Shown: piece after piece, positions 21,905 through 34,487 of the stretch
Numbering within the stretch: the stretch's first letter is position 1
Layout of the letters: the number at the start of each line of letters is the position of its first letter
Origin: Adiantum capillus-veneris
Taxonomy: Eukaryota > Streptophyta > Polypodiopsida > Polypodiales > Pteridaceae
Length of the DNA stretch: 64,000 nucleotides
Assembly (NCBI GenBank): GCA_014529385.2
Contig: CM043955.1
Location: 145,053,140 to 145,117,139, forward strand
Direction of reading: 5' to 3'
Notes under the pieces: generated by a model
Database searches by the model: none
Told to the model about the DNA's origin: nothing
The model's input: the letters and a program-made list of their open reading frames with translations, nothing else
Position numbers and translations under genes: made by a program

Positions 21905-22790
21905 ATACCTTATTCATAAAAATTTGTCATTGTTTTTTTGGATGACATTTTAGTCTATGGTGCTACTAAAAAAGAGCAGCTAACGCACCTGAAGTTGGTG
22001 TTTGATCTGCTACGAGAACATAATTTTTACGCTAAGCTTAGTAACTATGATTCTCTTAAGACTAAAATCAATTAGTCGGGGCATGTAATTTCTTATGTTG
22101 GTCTTCAAATGGATCCAACTAAGGATAAAGCGATTTTACAATTCCCTCATCCAACAAACCTAGAAGAACTTAAATTTTTTTTAGATACGACAGACTATTA
22201 TCGTCAATTCATCAAAGACTATGGTAAGATTGTGGTTCTTATGACGAACTAATTAAAAATTTGGGGCAAGGCCTTTAGTTGGGGTGGTGAGCAACAACAT
22301 AGTTTTGATAATCTTAAAGGAGCTTTAACTAATACAACACCCATCCAAGCTATTGTTGATCCTCTCAAACTATTTTAGTGTGAAAGTATCTCTATGCCTT
22401 TTATAGTATGACTACAAACCACTATGTGTGGATAAGATTCCATTTGGGTTGTGGGATTTTAACCGTCTTACCGAGATATGTAGGTTCATTCCTACAAAGG
22501 CTATGGTAAAAACTTCAAAATTAGCAAGGCAATTTGTGCAGAACCTTTGCAAGTTAAATGTTTTACCCACCAATATAGTAAGTGATGGTGATTGTAAGTT
22601 TAATAGCCATTTTTGTTGAGAAATATTCCAAACATTGGGTACTAAATTAAGTTTAAGTACGGTTGATCATCCAAGAAATGATGGTCGAACCGCATGGGCA
22701 AATCAAGTTATAGAAGATATGTTACGTGCCTATGTAAGTAAGAAACAATCAAACTAGGAAGATTACCTCCCAATCTTGGGAACTTGCTTA
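21905..22790 (+). pseudogene. Ty3/gypsy RT and integrase fragments
   Basis: FVIVFLDDILVYGATKKEQ is RT motif C (FLDD). YDSLKTKIN, then SGHVISYVGLQMDPTKDKAI and NLEELKFFLDTTDYYRQFIK follow in frame, separated by a TAG. After 22430 come CRFIPTKAMVKTSKLARQFV, TNIVSDGDCKFNSHFC (second catalytic Asp region) and LSLSTVDHPRNDGRTAWANQ, where Glu of the DDE triad appears lost (the usual TERANQ reads TAWANQ). RNase H is largely missing. This is an internally deleted copy. Confidence 0.82.
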
Positions 22791-24559
22791 TAATTTCCAT
22801 CACACATACATCCCAAGCATCCAACTTTATATTTTTTTTCCATTCTATGAAAGGAATTTCTTATAGAATGCAGTTTCAAAGGTTGCTCATGTGATCGGTT
22901 TATGAAGTAGCTTGAGATGCGTCCACCATTTGTAGGCCTTGCCCTTCAATGATAGACTAGTCTCTCCATCCCTTTCTTCATATTTGTGTATGAGCCTATG
23001 AATATTCCCCCATTATGGAAAAAGGGATCCACAGAATCCTTGTTCCACTCACATTCTTCCCCCTTGTATATTAGCAGTGTCATGTTTTTAAGTTCATTTC
23101 CAGTATCCAATTGAGAAGAGGAAGCACACCATAGGGTAGTGCATCAATGGTAGGTTGAGGAGATATGCTTTGAGATTCAGGCCCTTGGCCAGAAACCCTT
23201 GAACCTCCTTGCCTTTGTGCACCTTGTGCAACTATATTAGCCATACGCTAATTTAATAAAGTAGAGAATGTAGTAACATTGGCATTTAACAATACAAAAT
23301 TATTTTCTAATGTGCTTCATTCACCAAACCAGTGGTGGATCTTGTAAACATACATAAATTCTTTGATGTGATCATTTGGGATCATTTCCTACCAACATTC
23401 ATAGATTAGTAGTCAATTGTCAATAAAACTCACGTTAGTATTTTGAGTTTGAGTCAATAGTTAGTAGTTTTTTTGTTGCTAATAAATTCCACCCATACAA
23501 GTTTCAAACACTACAAGTATGTTTATTCTTGCTAAGACTGCCCAATTTGGAAGTTTAAGAGTCTCTTATTTTGCATGGTGGAGTCCATACTATGATGTTA
23601 GTTGTTGTGGTAGTTGATCTACTTAATCGAAAGGGGTTGTGTGATAGTGGGAAATTGTTGGGTTTCATCACACATCTAATGGAAAGGTTGTAAGCTTGAA
23701 GGGGAAGGGGAAGGGTGGGTGGGGGGTTAATATGGGGGACTCACCTCATAGAGGTGTGGCTAGGGATGCATGCAAAAGAAGAGTTGGAACTAGAGCAAGT
23801 TAGTGAGTCTATATGGGCAAACAAAACACCCTAGTGCTTTTTGGGTCCATCGACCCTTGTTTGCTCCCACGAGCTCAAAGGCCCTAATCTCCAAGCCAGC
23901 CGCACACCACCATCAATCATATACCCTCCTTTACCTTGCACTTTGGGTCCGCCCTTACCCCAAGCGCCTTCCCACGATGGGACCCCCCCCCCCCCCCTTT
24001 TTGTCCTCAAGCAAACCCGAGTTCCCACCACCACAAGCCTCTTATTTGGAGCACCTAGGTCTCTTAAACCCTATTCACACACAAAGAGCAATAGAAAATC
24101 GTTTTTAGCATTATCGTCAACCAATTTTTAGAGCTTCTTAGCTCCAATTCAAAGGGAAAAATACCTTCAAAGCCTCGATATTGTATTAATGATAAATTTG
24201 TCTCTTATTTGTAAATTGATGTAAGCTATTAGGCTCTACCACATTGCATGCTAGATCTTGTAAAGAGTTAAAATATTTCCAAATTATCTGGTAAGACAAC
24301 CCTACACACACAATGTCCACCAAGAGCATCAACAAGCTCAATGGCATCAGGTTTCACACTTGGGAGCCAAAAGTAAAGGGGATTCTCATGGAAAAGAATC
24401 TTTGGCGCATTGTAAAACTACCATTTGATTCTCACGAGAAGCCTCGACAGAAACCTTGAATGATGAACAAGAAGCCAAAGATGAGCAAGCACTTGGAATC
24501 ACCATCATGGCCTCAAATATGACTTAATCTACCACGTTGATGATGCTCCATCCTCTCGT
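22791..24559. other. Decayed repeat sequence
   Basis: No domain is recognised. It contains the diverged LTR-like block 23683-23830 and a C16-like homopolymer near 23980. The open frames at 23803-24131 are proline-rich and unconvincing. Confidence 0.4.
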
Positions 24560-26164
<1,605 letters not shown>

Positions 26165-26877
26165 AAAGTTTCTTTACATTTCTTGGGGTGAATGGGACGT
26201 CCCTTATCAGGCTCCTGTCTTTTAGCACTGGCTATGGTTGCTAAAGAAGCTTTAGGGACCCACTTGTATGTTTTCTTTGGTATATTGGGATGGGTCTTGT
26301 GTGTCTCAAGCTTGATTTCAACTACATCAGTTGAAGCTCTAGAGAGTTGGGCTATGGGGACATATGGTTCAACCTCTTGGACATGCAATGTTTTGGGTTT
26401 TACTTCCTTAAGAGGCAATATCTCAGGGACTATGACTTGAGTGGCAGGGCTAAGAGTTGGTTTCTATGTTGTGACACCCCCTGCCCCCCAATCAATAGTG
26501 CATTTGGTCGCTATCATCCACGTGCGTCCTAGGTTTATATTACCCTCCATAGTTCCAATAGGCATGACCAAAAAGTCTTGAGCTACAACCCCATTGTCAT
26601 AACTGACAAAAGTATGCCAAATTCCAAAAACCGAAGTTTTTTTCTTGTTGACACCCTTGACTTGGATAATACTCTCAGATAGAGGTGGCTTCCCTAATTG
26701 ACACCACACTCCATATGATAGCATATTATATTTAGCACCCATGTCCAATAAGGTGTTATATAGCACTTTTCCATAGGTGTTGTTTAGCTCAATAGGGTAT
26801 CATAGAGGTGTGTCAGAGTCCAACCAATCCTCGCTGATTTCAACGTGGAATGCATGTGTGACTCCAAGGTTAGCCTC
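26165..26877 (-). pseudogene. Retropepsin-like domain placed after integrase (gypsy copy 1)
   Basis: In the same frame as the integrase end, past TGA at 26877 and a second TGA near 26806, the minus strand reads YPIELNNTYGK and NTLLDMGAKYNMLSYGVW (aspartic protease core, DMG for DTG). It then reads FLVMPIGTMEGNINLGRTWM and ATKCTIDWGAGGV, the usual C-terminal half of a retropepsin. A further open piece (26418 downward) has KTYKWVPKASLATIASAK. Canonical gypsy order is gag-PR-RT-RH-IN, and copy 2 shows a normal PR before RT. This is therefore a second protease-like domain in an unusual place, or the remains of another element joined without an LTR. Confidence 0.65.
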
Positions 26878-27946
26878 TCATTTTCGTCTTATGCGTTGTT
26901 GTTGCTCCTTAGCCTCATCTTGAGCTTGTATCTTCTTCAATTCTATTTGTACCTTGGCTGCCTTTTTTGTATGGATGGCATGTAGCTCCTCTTGGCTTAA
27001 AGAATCATAGTATCTTTTAAATTTGCTCCCATTGAGGAATCCAATGGTTTGAACTCCATCAAGAGTCTCCACACGAATGGTTCCTTGTGGGGTGATCTCA
27101 CATACTCTATATGGTCCTTTTCCCGCATATTTCAACTTTTCCTTTTCGTTATGCACTCCATACATAAGGACTTTATCACCAAAACATTGATATCTTTGTT
27201 CTTTAGATGACGGTCAAACCATTTCTTCCTCCTATCTTTCTCCACAAGTGCATTTTGCACAGCTAATTGCCTCTCTTCATCTAGCCTTTCAAGGATATAT
27301 AATCGCTCAACTAAGAGGTTACCATCCTAACCTTCTTGAGAAGCTACTCAAAGACTAGGAACGACAAACTCACATGGCATAACCGCTTCTTGGCCATACA
27401 CCATCTTGAATGGTGTGCAGTTAATGGAAACTTTGTACGCAGTACGATAAGCCCATAGAGCTGATGTAAGCTTTAAATCCCAATCTGTGCGATGAGCTTC
27501 CACTGTTTTGGTCAAGATAGAGATTAAGGTCTTGTTGGTGCTCTTAGCTTGGCCATTTGCTTGTGGATAAAGTTGGTAGTGAGTTCTTTTATTACTCCAT
27601 TTATAAAATGAGTACCATTGTCACTCACAATCTCAAAGGGACAACCAAATCTTGTAATAACGTTCTCAAAGAGAAACTTGGTAGTTGACCTCGCATCGGC
27701 CTTACGTGTCGCCCTGGCTTCCGCCCACTTTTTCACATAGTCAGTGGCAACGATAATATATTGAGATTGAGTGCTACGAGCTACCTGACTAATTGGGCCT
27801 ACAAAGTCCAAACCCCATTTTTCAAATGGTCGAGTCACTTTAACAGGATGTAAGGGCATCCTATCCTTTCGTTGTGTGATCTTGTAACGTTGGCATTCAT
27901 CACATCCTTTTGCAAAAAGTGATGCATCCTTGAATAAGGTAGGCCA
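26878..27946 (-). pseudogene. Ty3/gypsy integrase, broken
   Basis: Minus-strand order: WPTLFKDASLF with the zinc-binding cysteines, then WGLDFVGPISQVARS (first Asp), IIVATDYVKKWAEA and EIVSDNGTHFINGVIKE (second Asp). A frame change follows, with QANGQAKSTNKTLIS, where Lys replaces the catalytic Glu (QAESTNKTL is usual). WAYRTAYKVS and the C-terminal KYAGKGPYRVCEITPQGTIR then follow. A TGA interrupts SGY-WPT near 27944. The Glu-to-Lys change and the stops mean it is dead. Confidence 0.88.
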
Positions 27947-28984
27947 TCAATAGCCTGATTGCAACACCTTTCTAGTTGTTAGTTCCCCTGAGAAATGTCC
28001 TCCGGCTATACCCATGTGGGCTTCTTGCAGTATGTAAAAATACTCATCCTCACGGGCACAACGTCTAAGAATATCATCCTTCCCTAGCCTGTAGAGAGTT
28101 CCTGCAATGAGAGAGTAAGGTTCACATTCTTTTAATAGTTTTTGAGCTATGTCTTTACGAAGCTCTTTGGGTGGAAAACCATTAACTAGAAAGTTCACAA
28201 TATTCTCACTCCATTCATGTATGGTTTCAACTAGGAATAGAGAAGTATCGGGCAACTCATCATCGACTCCAGTAGGGGTTTCACCATTGGGTATGCGAGA
28301 CAAATGATCTACCATGACATGTATTTTACCAGGTCTCACCACAACGGTAAAATCAAACTCAAGGAGAATTGACAACCATTGTGTAATTCTTCCCGTGGAA
28401 CAAGGTTTATTTACTAAATACAACAAGGCTTGATGATCAACATAGAACACAAACTTGTTGGCGAGAAGGTAGTAGCGAAATTTATTCACTGCATAAATCA
28501 TACCTAAACCTTCTCGCTATGTAGTGGTGTAGTTTCTCTCGGCATCATTCAATTGACGACTTGCAAAGCTAATGGGGTAGTCCAGTTTATGTTCTCCTGG
28601 TTGAGCTAGAACACGCCCAATAGCAAATTTCGATGCATCAATATGCACATGAAAAATTACATTCCAATCGGGCAGTCGTAGAATAGGAGCACTAGTCAAG
28701 GTCTTTTTCAATGACTCATAAGCATGGTCACACTCCGCAGTCTATTGGAATTCAATAAGAAGCTTGTACAAAGGACGAGCTATCTCGGCAAAGTTTAAAA
28801 TAAACCGTCGGTAATAACCAACATGGCCCATGAACCTTTGAACTCCTTTATAGTTTGTAGGTGGTGGCAATTCAGCAATGGCTTTAATTTTGCTCTCATC
28901 TGTGGAAATCCCATTTTTGGACACTATATGCCCTAAAATGACTCCATGTTTAACCCAAAATTGGCATTTGAAAGGGTTTAACAC
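27947..28984 (-). pseudogene. Ty3/gypsy RT C-terminus, RNase H and start of integrase
   Basis: 28984-28742: LNPFKCQFWVKHGVILGHIV and QRFMGHVGYYRRFI (end of RT, thumb). 28711-28517: ILRLPDWNVIFHVHIDASKF (RNase H first Asp), then ISFASRQLNDAERNYTTT. 28501-27947: NKFRYYLLANKFVFYVDHQA, LEFDFTVVVRPGKIH and VDHLSRIPNG (RNase H end), then YFYILQEAHMGIAGGHFSGE (integrase zinc finger). Stops between pieces show decay. The RT is cut at 28982 by a DNA transposon and resumes at 30306 in frame. Confidence 0.9.
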
Positions 28985-30302
28985 TAGGTTGGTAATGGGA
29001 CACTTTTATGTCCTGTTAAGTGACCATTTTCCTTGAATTATGTCAAGAGTTTCAAAATGGATTTTGAGGTGCTATCTATCTAGAAAGTTGTCTCATGAGC
29101 TGAAAAAAACTCGACATTTTTTTAGAATATCAATTCCATCTTTAACCTTGTCCTTGCACAACATTTCACAACCTAAACTGTGTGAAAAAACGGGTCCTAT
29201 TTTTGGCTTTTTTCAACTTTTTGCAGCTATACCACTCTAGAATTCATGTTTGTGAGGTCTATAATGCTAGAGAACTATCTTTAGTAGTCCTCAACATGTC
29301 CCGATGCTTCTAGGGAGAAATAAATGTTAAAGTTGTAAGTTATGACCAAATTACAAAAATTGTCAAATCCTGTTTTTTAGCCAATTTTAGCTCTTCTATG
29401 ATTTTTTGGGTGGCTTTCATGATATCCAAATGCACTTTTGATTTTCTATGTCGCATATTGTAACATAAAGCTAGTATTCCTTTAGTTTTGGGGCACCTAA
29501 TACCCTATTTTGCATAGTAGACAGCGATGGTTGATTTTTTCAGTTATAGAAGAAAACAAAACATTTTAGTATATCAAGTATAGGTTTTTCAATATTGTTA
29601 GTTTCTTGTGACAACTACATGCATTTTGTAGGTAGTAACCATATCTAGTCATAAGGATCAAATTTGGCTAGATATTGAATAGTTTCTATGGGATTCTACA
29701 ACTCATAATGTTGAACCCAGTTTTTTCATGTTTGCTGTATTTAGCACTTCATCTTTGTCCCCAAGATTCCCCTTGGTAAGAGATGTATTATTCTTTTGAC
29801 ATGCTCCATGGCTCCTTATGAGCCTAAAGGAAAATAGGGAACTAAGAAAAGATGCATATATTACTTTAATTGAGCGTGGCTATAGAAACTTTGGTGATAG
29901 GTTTGCAGAATGGTAAAAATTCAACTTTTTTGTACCTATTTCTTTTGGCAAAACAAAAAATAGTGAGTGAGAAGCAATTATATGTTCTGATCACCAACCC
30001 ATTGAAGTTAACCAGGGAATTTATCTCAAGTCCTACAAAAATCCCTAATCTTATTTTTATGCAACAAAACGTAAGAAATGACTGTTTTGATGAAAATGTA
30101 CTGGTCCATCAACTTTGGAGGCTTGGTGTGACCAAAAGATGAGAAATTTTACAAGTTTCTTATTTTTTCCATGTGTAGTAGGCCTTGAACTACAACCTCA
30201 TGAAAGGATTTTACAAAATGAGTGGATCTTCTATGGTTTTGGAGGTTTTTTTCAAAACCCTGAAAGGACACTTTTATGTCGTGTTAGGTTACCAACCTAG
30301 TG
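28982..30302. mobile_element. 1321-bp TIR DNA transposon, TTAA target duplication
   Basis: The 14-bp perfect terminal inverted repeats are CACTAGGTTGGTAA at 28982-28995 and its complement at 30289-30302, each flanked outside by TTAA (28978-28981, 30303-30306). A subterminal hairpin GGACACTTTTATGTCC lies near both ends. Removing the element and one TTAA restores the gypsy RT frame: on the minus strand, coding for ILVEKCKLYRFS on one side runs directly into LNPFKC on the other. This fixes the borders. There is no transposase inside, so it is non-autonomous. Termini start CACTA, but TTAA is the piggyBac-type duplication, so the superfamily is open. Confidence 0.88.
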
Positions 30303-30375
30303 TTAAGGAGAAGCGATACAATTTACACTTCTCAACTAGTATGGGGCAGTTAGCTAATGGTTGAGTGTGAAGTTG
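30303..30375 (-). pseudogene. Gypsy RT, segment upstream of the transposon
   Basis: The minus strand reads ANCPILVEKCKLYRFS in the frame that continues at 28978. Farther upstream the match to RT fades and AT-rich DNA starts, so the gypsy element was cut here by another event. Confidence 0.7.
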
Positions 30376-30525
30376 TTGTGTAGGGTTAGATTTAATGTGA
30401 AATGTATACATTTTTGCAATAGATTACGTCTATGATATATTTTTTTGAATAAATATTTCTAAAATCAACACTTTATGTTTATTAGAAGTATTTTGGTTGT
30501 GTATATTTAGGGCAGCTCTTAGAGT

Positions 30526-30530
<5 letters not shown>

Positions 30531-30584
<54 letters not shown>
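30531..30584 (+). repeat. (GA)n microsatellite
   Basis: About 27 GA units at the left edge of the AT-rich island. A second (GA)23 tract is at 31116-31162. Confidence 0.96.
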
Positions 30585-30586
<2 letters not shown>

Positions 30587-30610
30587 GGAAAGAGATAACC
30601 ACCCTTTAAA

Positions 30611-30988
30611 TTAAATAAGATCTCTTTTTTTTAGGTAATAGTATTTGTTAAAAGAAGAAGGATTTCCGGAAAAAACATTGTATCCATTTAGAGTAATCGA
30701 TCTAAATTTCTTAATATAAAGTGTTTCTAAGTGATTTGCTTTGTCCTTTATTGTTGTTGAATCTATAATTTCGATCGTGAACTTTTTGTTGAACGGCTTA
30801 TATCTGATAATGTCAGTTATCATCAATTTAGTAGGTTGTTTTTTATGTTGTAAAATCCTTCTTTTTAGATTATTCGTTTGTCCAATATATATATTTTTTA
30901 ATTCTACATTATAATTTATAAATAAAAATCTTACTTTTATTTTCTGGCTGTTGACTTTGCTTCTGTAAAAAAAAACAATTAAACTCTT
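30611..30988 (-). CDS. GIY-YIG endonuclease domain
   Basis: This 125-codon frame opens at 30988 after a TAA. The first ATG is at 30826, inside the domain, so an upstream exon or lost start is likely. About residues 20-36 give a weak GIY strand (VRFLFINYN) and NIYIGQTNNLKRRILQH with YIG and the conserved Arg. Farther on, NHLETLYIKKF has the metal-binding Glu and LNGYNVFSGNP the conserved Asn. These are the hallmark residues of GIY-YIG nucleases, and the domain length (~95 aa) fits. TTTTTTTTTACAG at 30972-30984 could be a splice acceptor. It sits downstream of the Helitron genes on the same strand. GIY-YIG domains are known in Penelope-like elements, group I intron homing nucleases and large DNA viruses, and the source here is unknown. 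Confidence 0.7.
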   Translation of the reverse strand, partial: KSLIVFFYRSKVNSQKIKVRFLFINYNVELKNIYIGQTNNLKRRILQHKKQPTKLMITDIIRYKPFNKKFTIEIIDSTTIKDKANHLETLYIKKFRSITLNGYNVFSGNPSSFNKYYYLKKRDLI

Positions 30989-31112
30989 TTAAAGTTATTT
31001 TGTATGAACTTTTATGAGTTTTAGTATAAATATATAAGGTATTTAAAATATAATTAAATATTTTTAGAATATAGATTGTTATTTTAAAGTAAACAATGGA
31101 TTCACATTTGGG

Positions 31113-31115
<3 letters not shown>

Positions 31116-31162
<47 letters not shown>
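31116..31162 (+). repeat. (GA)n microsatellite
   Basis: About 23 GA units inside the AT-rich island, flanked by GGGTGGA and AAGATG. Confidence 0.96.
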
Positions 31163-31166
<4 letters not shown>

Positions 31167-31199
31167 TGTGAGAATACATTATTTGACTATGTTAATAAT

Positions 31200-32135
31200 T
31201 GCTTTAAAATATTATTGAACTTGTTGGTAATTGAATAAAATGTGAATTTTTGGAGTAATAATTGTACCTTGACTGGTGGATGGAATATCTATAGGTATTG
31301 AAGTTGATTGCAAAGATGATTCTCCTTTATTAGCTATATCCATATCTATAAACAATGTTATGTAAATTTTTTTTTAGTTTGAAGAATATAATCATTTATA
31401 AATAGAGAAGAAATTATGATTTTATAGCATTGCTTTGATTCATAGTAATGAATAATTTGCAAGTAGTGCCATATTGCCTTTGTGCAAATTCCATATCTAG
31501 TGATGCTGTAATGCTCTCCAAAAGTGATTGGATCTTGTTTGTTTTTTACGTTCTATAGTTGCTCATACTCTTTTAGAATGATTGAAGCTAGTCTATTATC
31601 AAGATTTTTCAAAGAGTCTAATGGAATGTTGTAGCCAAAATGCAATAAGTTGATAGCATATGTTGAAATTCCATTCGTGTGTTTATCTAGTAAAGCTTGA
31701 GCTTCGTATCGCTCAAGCATTATATCTTCGTTTGGTAAATCTTCTTTAAATATCTTAAGAATTAGTATTGTTAGACCTGCAAAGTAATTGTACTTAAATT
31801 AATTATATTTGAAATTATGAATAATATAAGTAAATTTTTTTAAAAATAAGCTGAATTATTTACCATCTGCAGGGAGTTCTCTAGTAGTATGTGTTTTTTT
31901 CCATGTTTGAAACATATTGTCGGTTGCGTCCAATTATTGTTTTAGCTCATCATAAGATGGCCAACCATAAATGTTATTTATTGGATCACGTCCTGAGATA
32001 TTTGCATATTTAAATTGTTCGATTCTTAAGCAAAAGTTTTCTCTGTGTTGCCTTTTTTATTTTCGTTGCTCTTCTTGTTCTTTTTCTTGTAGGTCTATTA
32101 GGGCTTTTGCTTTAGCTTTGATAGAATTAAAGACC
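31200..32135 (-). pseudogene. Unrecognised coding relic with intron-like gaps
   Basis: The minus strand reads coding-like pieces separated by GT...AG gaps. 32126 to about 31867 reads IEQFKYANISGRDPINNIYG and ends PADG before GTAAATAA. An AT-rich gap of ~90 bp ends TTTGCAG. Then from 31776 comes LTILILKIFKEDLPNEDIML, running to a stop near 31555. A further piece at about 31348-31285 (AG acceptor TTTATAG, donor GTACAATT) reads MDIANKGESSLQSTSIP. The first piece has two in-frame TAA codons. I recognise no family. It may be a gene carried by the Helitron or belong with the GIY-YIG frame. Confidence 0.4.
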
Positions 32136-32407
32136 TAATATATTTTAACACAATTTATACATTTAAGGTTATAAATATTGAAGTATGTGATTAAAGATAT
32201 AAGCTTACCTCTATATTGTTTAGCTTTCAATCTGAAAAATATAAAAATGAATTTATTAATAGTTTCTTTTATATCAATATAGTAATAAATTATAGCACCT
32301 TAAGTTTGATATAAAATAATTTAGCATACGTTACCTTTGTTTTAATCTTTGGAGTAAACTTTTGTAAGTCAATAATCTTCACACATATAATGATTTATTA
32401 CTTGTAT

Positions 32408-34028
32408 TTAGAAATCGTCGATTGTAATTGAATTCAATATTTTTATGTTCTTTCGGTTAGTCGATCGCGACAACATGACATATAATAGTCCAGGAGAAAA
32501 ACATTTTCGAACTATCAACAATGACTTACCAAAGATAGTACATCCTTGGGATTTATGTCCGGTCATTGAATATGCTAGTGTTAGTGGAAAAGATGTTTTA
32601 TGATACCATGTTCCATTGTATGTCTTTTTTTGATATTTAGATCTTCTAATAGTTACATTTTGTTGTGTATTATTTACACGTATTATAAGTTTTTTTATAA
32701 TAGATGTTATATTGTTATATCTAATATTTAGGACTGTCCCAAAAGTTCCATTAGCTACACCTATTGATAGATCTATGTTTTGTGTAAACATTACTAATGC
32801 CCCTATTGCTACTTTGGATAGGGTATGAAATTCTGTATCATTTATCCAATGTTGTAGTTCTGGTATATGATGTGCTGTTGTAGCAACATCTATATTGAAT
32901 ATATTGGAATGGTTGAATATCTTTAGTAAGATGAGGTCATTATAGTATATGACATCTTTATTATATGTACATAATATAGTTGTGTTTTTATCTATATATT
33001 GTTCTAAATCTTTCTCTTGTATAAATGTATGTTTTAAGTATTTATCTAATTGTGATTTAGATGGTTTACTTTGTGTGATTATATTTAAGAATTCAATGAA
33101 GTCTAGATCTGAACAATGACGTATTGAGGTATATAATGTGTGGTGTATAGCTAATTTCCAAAATGTAGAATTTGTTATTACACATTTTTGGCATATCAAG
33201 TCTTTATTTTTACAATTACATATTGCAGGCAATTGCGCTATATCTCCAAATAGAAGTAGTTTTTTAGTGTTAAATATTTCTAGCATAGATAAATTACAAG
33301 CTTCCGAAATTTGGAGTATAATTGTATGTAATATTCGTTATGTCATCATTGAGAATTCATCAATTATAATTACATCGTAAGACCTTATTTTAATTGAACG
33401 GATATCATTTGGTTCTAAATTAGAACAAAATAATTGATTTTTATTAGGTTTAAAAAAAAAATGAAGTACGTGCTAATCGACTAAGTCTTGTAATTGCTAC
33501 TCCTGTGGTTGCTGTAAGGAGGACTCCTATGTTTTTGGTTATACATTTAAATGTGATATATTGAATTAGAAACATTTTCCCAGATCCGGGTGTTCCATTT
33601 ATTATATGTAACCCATCCGATTTTTCAAAATTTTTATTGTATATTAGTTCTTGCTCTTTAGTCAAAGTTGTATTTTCTATGTGTTTAAGCTCTTGTAGAT
33701 GTATTATTGGATCATATTGATTCTCTCCTATAGTTTTAATATTGGTCTGTTTTTCTATAAAATCATTTGATGTTAAATGTTCTTCTAAATTTTGTATAGG
33801 ATGCATTTGGAGTATTTGATTTGTAATTTTTTGTTTAGATTCATCGATTAATAGATGTAATTGAGAATAATTTCCAACTAGATTCTCTATATCTTCTTCA
33901 TTCTTTATTATTTGTCGTATTTGACATTCTAAAAAGTAAGATTTTTCTATGTTATTAATTGAGATTAATTCTTTTTCATTGCGAAAATGTATATGTTTTA
34001 ATAGAATAGTAAAAAAAAAACCTTCCAT
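32408..34028 (-). pseudogene. Helitron helicase (Pif1-like SF1B)
   Basis: 34028-33450 ends with IINGTPGSGKMFLIQYITF (Walker A) and LLTATTGVAITRLSR. After a short frame break, the minus strand reads VIIIDEFSMMT (Walker B, motif II) near 33370, then a stop. 33286-32408 then has LLLFGDIAQLPAICN (motif III), a long middle region, and SFPLTLAYSMTGHKSQGCTI (motif V) with LLYVMLSRSTNRKNIKIL (motif VI). All core motifs of the RepHel helicase are present, which identifies the family with confidence, but breaks separate motifs Ia, II and III. The helicase unwinds donor DNA during rolling-circle transposition. Confidence 0.88.
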
Positions 34029-34059
34029 TTGATGGACAGGTGAAAATCGATAAAATCAT

Positions 34060-34420
34060 ACTAATTGTTTATACTCTTCTATTTCATTTCCAAATAAATC
34101 ATGCATTTTACATATCTTCTTTGTTGTATGCTTGAGTATTTTGTTAATTCTATAGTGACGAAAGTATGAATAAAATGTTAAGCTCTCCAATTCTAATGGT
34201 CTTGTTGTATATAGATCAATTGGATGTAGTATAAACAATCTTACTAATTGTTTATACTCTTCTATTTCATTTCCATATAAATCATGCATTTTACATATCT
34301 TCTTTGTTGTATGCTTGAGTATTTTGTTAATTCTATAGTGACGAAAGTATGAATAAAATGTTAAGCTCTCCAATTCTAATGGTCTTTTTGTATATAGATC
34401 AATTGGATGTAGTATAGAGG
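34060..34420 (-). repeat. 183-bp in-frame tandem duplication in the Helitron
   Basis: 34060-34242 and 34243 to about 34418 are nearly identical. The unit is 61 codons, so the frame is kept and the protein segment ESLTFYSYFRHYRINKILKH...MHDL[YF]GNEIEEYKQLV is doubled. It lies between the Rep and helicase domains. Confidence 0.93.
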
Positions 34421-34487
34421 TTAAAAAACTTTGTATATATTTTTGTCTTTTTTTAGGAGGTGAACAATCTATATAAGTTACCTTTTT

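Noticed and set aside
28982-30302. Host gene in the 1.3-kb element (frames 29870-30142 and others)
   Set aside because: Frames are short, without known domains, and lie in a non-autonomous transposon.
30280-30306. Local hairpin TAGGTTACCAACCTA as a terminator or Helitron 3' end
   Set aside because: It is the end of the TIR transposon, as shown by the matching TIR at 28982 and the restored RT frame.
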